16,159 nt of DNA from CALGLS01 sp047626155 (lineage in GTDB: Bacteria; Bacteroidota; Bacteroidia; Chitinophagales; Saprospiraceae), in the NCBI GenBank assembly GCA_047626155.1, contig JBLHRR010000135.1, positions 1 to 16,159 of the forward strand, written 5' to 3'. This document shows positions 13,067 through 16,159 of the stretch, piece by piece. Made by a program: the position numbers and the translations under genes. The stretch's first letter is position 1; every line of letters begins with the position of its first letter. The notes beneath the pieces were generated by a model. That model was not told the origin of the DNA, did no database searches, and saw only the letters and a program-made list of their open reading frames with translations.

Positions 13067-13783
13067 TTATTTCTTTAGCACATCTTCCATCCCAAAACAA
13101 CCTTCCTTCCCAATCATCCACTCCGCTGCCAACAAAGCACCTACAACAAAACCTTTCCGACTATGCGCCGTATGTTTTATCTCAATAGAGTCCACCTCCG
13201 AATCCCAACTAATAGCATGAGTCCCCGGAACTTTATCGATTCGTTTCGCCGTAATGGTCAAGGCTTCGGAATCATCAGTAGGGGAGAGCGCCCATGATTT
13301 TTTGTCCGGGAAGTTTTCTAACAAGCCATTTGCCAGCGTGATGGCCGTGCCACTTGGTGCATCCAGTTTCTGAGTATGGTGGATTTCCTCTATGCTCGGT
13401 TGATACTGGCCATGCGGGGCCATGAGCTTCGTAAGTATCTTATTGAATTGAAAAAAGAGGTTGACACCAATGCTAAAGTTGGAAGCATATAGAAAAGCGC
13501 CTCCTTTTTGATGACAATAGATTTTCAACTCCTCCATTTTGTCAAGCCAACCCGTTGTTCCACTAACCACAGGTACTCCTGCATCAATACATAGCTTAAT
13601 GTTATCGAAAGCCACCTCAGGCCGAGAAAACTCGATGGCAACATCTGCCTTCTGTATATTCGCGATGGTCAGTTCCTCGGTATTACGATAGCCAATTTTC
13701 AAAACCACCTCATGCCCTTTGTTTATCGCTTCCTGCTCAATGGCTTTCCCCATTTTTCCATAGCCCAGTAATAAAATTTTCAT
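13067..13783 (-). CDS. dapB: 4-hydroxy-tetrahydrodipicolinate reductase
   Basis: The 238-residue cytosolic enzyme catalyses the NAD(P)H-dependent reduction step of the diaminopimelate/lysine pathway, feeding peptidoglycan and lysine synthesis. The Rossmann motif is GYGKMG (7-12), with SGTTGW at 74-79, SNFSIGVN at 101-108 and the catalytic/substrate segment EEIHHTQKLDAPSGTA (132-147; H135, H136, K139). It is shorter than E. coli DapB (273) because the early loops are trimmed, as is usual in Bacteroidota. The ATG at 13783 starts the first beta strand (MKILLLGYG), so the start is secure. A perfect -7 element lies 50-57 bases upstream. No other lysine-pathway gene is adjacent. Confidence 0.97.
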   Translation of the reverse strand: MKILLLGYGKMGKAIEQEAINKGHEVVLKIGYRNTEELTIANIQKADVAIEFSRPEVAFDNIKLCIDAGVPVVSGTTGWLDKMEELKIYCHQKGGAFLYASNFSIGVNLFFQFNKILTKLMAPHGQYQPSIEEIHHTQKLDAPSGTAITLANGLLENFPDKKSWALSPTDDSEALTITAKRIDKVPGTHAISWDSEVDSIEIKHTAHSRKGFVVGALLAAEWMIGKEGCFGMEDVLKK

Positions 13784-13832
13784 AAATATGTTTTTTTATG
13801 TGACTTCACAGATTTTAAGCGTCCTAAGGATA

Positions 13833-13840
13833 CAAACATA
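13833..13840 (-). promoter_or_regulatory. -7 promoter element for dapB
   Basis: It reads TATGTTTG on the minus strand, an exact TAnnTTTG. A TTTG lies about 24 bases further upstream, slightly beyond the usual -33 spacing, within the near-palindrome CCTTTG-AA-CAAAGG (13858-13871) that could also be an operator. Confidence 0.6.
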
Positions 13841-13923
13841 AACAAATAAACAAAAACCTTTGAACAAAGGTCGCTTTTAGAGAAGACGATTAACCGGTGA
13901 AGACTAAGTCCAAAAAACAAAAA

Positions 13924-13955
13924 AAGCCCTGCAACCTAGTTGCGGGGCTTTTCAT
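13924..13955 (-). terminator. Terminator downstream of the cysteine desulfurase gene
   Basis: AAGCCCTGCAAC-CTA-GTTGCGGGGCTT (13924-13950) forms a 12-bp stem with one G-T wobble. On the minus strand it is followed by a long T-rich tract (TTTTT, TTGTTTTTTG), so it should end transcription coming from the cysteine desulfurase before dapB. T-runs on the other side could make it bidirectional. Confidence 0.8.
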
Positions 13956-13971
13956 TTTTAGGATAAAAAAA

Positions 13972-13999
13972 CCTAAAACCTAAAATCTAAAACCTAAAC
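13972..13999. repeat. Four tandem heptamers CCTAAAA
   Basis: CCTAAAA, CCTAAAA, TCTAAAA and CCTAAAC follow each other without gaps, adjacent to the terminator. This is a simple slippage-prone repeat with no evident function. Confidence 0.6.
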
Positions 14000-14077
14000 T
14001 GTTAACTTTAACTGCGCTTATAATGCGATCGTGGTAAGCTAAAAGTTAAGGGTCAGTTGATCTACGCGATAGTGGGA

Positions 14078-14103
14078 AGTTTACGTTAATAGTTTACGTT
14101 AAA
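14078..14103. repeat. 13-bp tandem duplication over the cysteine desulfurase stop codon
   Basis: AGTTTACGTTAAT (14078-14090) is followed directly by AGTTTACGTTAAA (14091-14103). The second copy contains the stop codon (TTA at 14094-14096, TAA on the coding strand) and the last Thr and Leu codons, so the tail of the gene was duplicated into the 3' untranslated region. Confidence 0.6.
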
Positions 14104-15245
14104 TTAACAGTTGCTTTAACTGGAATAATTGTTTTCAACTGCTTGATTACATAATTGATTTCCTCTTTTGTATTATCCACAGAAAAGGAAAAACGTACGC
14201 TCTTCCGACTCGGATCTGCCCCTATTGCTTGCAAAACATGGGAGCCAGCTTCTGCTCCAGAACTGCAAGCCGAGCCACCAGAAGCTGAAATGCCTTTGAT
14301 GTCCAAGTTCAGTAACATTAATTCTGACTTAGGAGAAGGAGGGAAGGAAACGCTAAGTACCTTATAGTGATAGCGACCTTCATAGTCGCCATTGAATTGA
14401 ATATCGTCGAAGTTTTCGCGAAGCTCATTGATTAAATGCTGACGGACGCCTCGGATGTGTGCTTCTTTTTCGGTCATGCTCTTACAGGAGATATCCAAAG
14501 CCGCAGCAAGACCAGCGATTCCATAAATATTTTCTGTACCTGCCCGCATGTTTCTTTCCTGAGAACCACCATTGATGAATGGCTTGATGGTGCAGTCACC
14601 ATTGATGTATGAAAAGCCAACACCCTTTGGTCCGTGGAATTTATGTGCAGACCCCGTTAGGAAATGAATTTTCGTTTTAGAAACATCAATAGGGAAGTGA
14701 CCTAAAGTTTGAACCGTATCTGAATGAAACAGCGTATTGTGTTTTTCACAGATGGCACTAACTTGTTCAAGGTTGACCATTGTTCCAATTTCATTATTGG
14801 AATGCATAAGCGTTACCAATGTTTTCTTACGCTGGTCAGCAAGGAGTTCATTCAACTGGTTTAGGTCTGGTCGTCCTTTAGCATCAATGGCTATAAATAC
14901 GACCTCTATTTTTTGACAATCTTCCAGGCTTTCTAGGGTGTGTAGAATGCAGTGGTGTTCTGCTTTAGAACTAATGATTCTTGTAACACCCATATCCCGA
15001 ACCGCACAGTTGAGGATCATATTGTTAGATTCGGTCCCACCAGAAGTAAAGAAAATTTCACCCATAGAAGCACCTATCAGTTCGGCTACCTTCTTACGCG
15101 CCGTTTCAATGGTGGAACGAGCAGTACGCCCTTCCATATGAATAGAAGATGGATTCCCATACGAACTAAGCATGACTTGTGTCATTATTTCAACTACTTC
15201 TTTGTTGATAGCGGTGGTAGCCGCATTGTCTAAATAAACTCTCAT
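14094..15245 (-). CDS. Cysteine desulfurase, IscS/NifS family (class I)
   Basis: This 383-residue PLP enzyme takes sulfur from L-cysteine to form a protein persulfide for Fe-S cluster or thio-tRNA synthesis. Visible features are YLDNAATT at the N-terminus, the H97-H98 pair in KAEHHCIL, SNNEIGT (149-155), the PLP lysine K202 in GSAHKFHGPKG, and the catalytic cysteine C327 in SGGSACSSGAE on the flexible loop. The loop cysteine and overall plan place it in the IscS/NifS class rather than the SufS class of the decayed gene at 8168. No iscU, iscR or mnmA is next to it, so I do not assign iscS or nifS. The ATG at 15245 is followed by the first conserved strand, and a perfect -7 element lies 60-67 bases upstream. 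Its downstream terminator isolates it from dapB. Confidence 0.93.
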   Translation of the reverse strand: MRVYLDNAATTAINKEVVEIMTQVMLSSYGNPSSIHMEGRTARSTIETARKKVAELIGASMGEIFFTSGGTESNNMILNCAVRDMGVTRIISSKAEHHCILHTLESLEDCQKIEVVFIAIDAKGRPDLNQLNELLADQRKKTLVTLMHSNNEIGTMVNLEQVSAICEKHNTLFHSDTVQTLGHFPIDVSKTKIHFLTGSAHKFHGPKGVGFSYINGDCTIKPFINGGSQERNMRAGTENIYGIAGLAAALDISCKSMTEKEAHIRGVRQHLINELRENFDDIQFNGDYEGRYHYKVLSVSFPPSPKSELMLLNLDIKGISASGGSACSSGAEAGSHVLQAIGADPSRKSVRFSFSVDNTKEEINYVIKQLKTIIPVKATVNLT

Positions 15246-15304
15246 GGTTGGTTTGGTTAAATGATTTTATATACTGAAGTAAATTTATGGTATCTGTTAG
15301 AAGG

Positions 15305-15312
15305 CAAATATA
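15305..15312 (-). promoter_or_regulatory. -7 promoter element for the cysteine desulfurase gene
   Basis: It reads TATATTTG on the minus strand, an exact TAnnTTTG, giving a leader of about 50 nt. No good -33 TTG is visible about 20 bases further upstream (GTTC instead). The leader shows no recognisable riboswitch. Confidence 0.6.
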
Positions 15313-15480
15313 CAGCCTTTCCCTGGTTGAACTGACATATTAATGTATTAAACTATTGTCATTTATCTACTAAGTTTCAATTGTAGTAAATTCCTAATAC
15401 GAAGATTAACACAATTATGGTATTTACTTCTAGGTAGAAATAGAAGAACTTGCTCGAGTAAGAAAACAAAAGACAATCGG

Positions 15481-15488
15481 TATATTTG
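15481..15488 (+). promoter_or_regulatory. -7 promoter element for the small membrane protein
   Basis: TATATTTG is an exact TAnnTTTG. Transcription would start near 15494-15496, so the ATG at 15496 would have no leader, whereas the ATG at 15529 gets about 33 nt of A-rich leader. This is the main reason for choosing 15529 as the start. Confidence 0.6.
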
Positions 15489-15528
15489 TCCCTTAGTGAT
15501 TAATTATAATTACTCAAAACAAAAAATT

Positions 15529-15753
15529 ATGGACTTTCTAGGATTGATCTTTGAGTTTGTTTTCCTCGGTATGGGTGTTTTTTTGTATCTCTATTCCAAA
15601 GGGAAAGTTAATGTCACAACTCATACTTCAGATGCTAAAGCTGAGGCTTTTCGTCAAAAAAATAGCCGCTGGCTTCGCATCCTCTCCCTTCTTTTAGTGG
15701 CCATTATGTCCATAGAAATTGTCCTCCACCTCCGTGATTTGCTTAACCTTTAG
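15529..15753 (+). CDS. Small two-helix membrane protein of unknown function
   Basis: From ATG 15529 the product has 74 residues. A first hydrophobic helix (FLGLIFEFVFLGMGVFLYLY) is followed by a polar middle (SKGKVNV, SDAKAEAFRQKNSR) and a second helix (WLRILSLLLVAIMSIEIVLH). The positive charges around the connecting segment (R-Q-K-N-S-R-W-L-R) suggest that the loop is cytoplasmic, with both ends outside. I recognise no family. An upstream in-frame ATG at 15496 would add the polar MINYNYSKQKI, but the promoter position argues against it. Codon use resembles the neighbouring genes and a clean promoter precedes it, so it is likely real despite its size. Confidence 0.65.
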   Translation: MDFLGLIFEFVFLGMGVFLYLYSKGKVNVTTHTSDAKAEAFRQKNSRWLRILSLLLVAIMSIEIVLHLRDLLNL

Positions 15754-16159
15754 TTCAACAAGTAATATCCCTTTCATTATTTGATATACCCTCTGCATGC
15801 TGTTGTTTGTCAACTTGTTTAGTTACGTTGATGTACAAAAAAAACAAATACTTGATAGAAAGTTAATAAAAAGTACTTGGGTATTAATAAAAAATCAATA
15901 TATTTAGATTCACTTTTATCTATAAAGTGAAACTTCTTAAAACCAATATTCCCTCAAACCCACATTTCAACACATTCTTCCTAACTCCTCTCAAGTATAG
16001 GCTAGTAGTCTGTTTTGCATAAAACAAGATTTATTAGTATCACAATTGATTCAAGAAATAAGAAAATAGTCTTCTCATTTATGAGTGTTTGGCTAAGCTT
16101 ATTTTATTCGATTTGGGCTAATTATGGAATACATTCACTTAGTATAAAACAACAATACA
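15754..16159. other. Gene-free right end of the window
   Basis: No credible coding frame on either strand. A hairpin TCACTTT...AAAGTGA occupies 15910-15930 and CTCAT-TT-ATGAG lies near 16075-16086. No U-tract follows either one closely. A 31-codon GTG-started frame at about 15927 shows nothing protein-like. Confidence 0.4.

Noticed and set aside
15496..15528. Upstream ATG as start of the small membrane protein
   Set aside because: It would sit at the predicted transcription start of the -7 element at 15481-15488, and the extra residues are polar and precede a normal membrane-protein start.

Overview
The window looks like a chromosomal segment of a Bacteroidota bacterium. Four genes are preceded by perfect matches to the Bacteroidota -7 promoter element TAnnTTTG, and no strong Shine-Dalgarno sequences are visible. 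DapB is of the short type, one gene resembles the 'class 1 isoprenoid biosynthesis enzyme' family, and a four-helix-bundle (23S rRNA IVS-type) remnant is present. The intergenic spaces are AT-rich and full of hairpin repeats. I cannot name a genus; a Saprospiria-like lineage is only a guess.

Layout. 1-120 may hold the 3' end of an upstream gene. 121-621 has no gene but holds a 135-bp structured repeat (R1) and a cluster of small hairpins. 622-2664 carries a tRNA hydroxylase (miaE-like) and the ribosome-assembly GTPase der, both on the minus strand. 2700-3530 is a repeat island: inverted arrays of GATC-containing decamers and three copies of a ~25-bp core surround a frameshifted four-helix-bundle gene. 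3563-4537 encodes an all-helical protein with two Asp-rich motifs (class I isoprenoid synthase-like). 4711-5291 holds two truncated gene remnants on opposite strands, apparently joined by a deletion. 5413-5568 is a complete MITE with 23-bp terminal inverted repeats and a TTTA target duplication. 5605-7881 (minus strand) encodes a lipoprotein, a VTC/CYTH-like protein with a TTG start, and an aldo/keto reductase with its own terminator. 8168-8780 is a decayed sufS fused to the tail of an unknown gene, followed by a large nested palindrome. 9053-9919 is rlmA. 9920-10255 holds R2, the inverted partner of R1. 10256-12844 is a TPR-type hybrid histidine kinase. 13067-15245 holds dapB and an IscS/NifS-type cysteine desulfurase on the minus strand. 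15529-15753 is a small two-helix membrane protein, and the rest to 16159 shows no gene.

How the genes relate. The intact genes are mostly housekeeping: tRNA and rRNA modification (miaE, rlmA), ribosome assembly (der), lysine/cell-wall precursor synthesis (dapB) and sulfur mobilisation (cysteine desulfurase). They do not form one pathway, and most are separated by repeats or terminators. What is unusual is the space between them: at least six repeat families, one well-bounded MITE, and three decayed or recombined loci (four-helix bundle; LytTR/esterase-like; sufS/unknown). I did not find a convincing new multigene system. The best leads are the R1/R2 element, the repeat island at 2.7-3.5 kb, the MITE and the isoprenoid-synthase-like gene.
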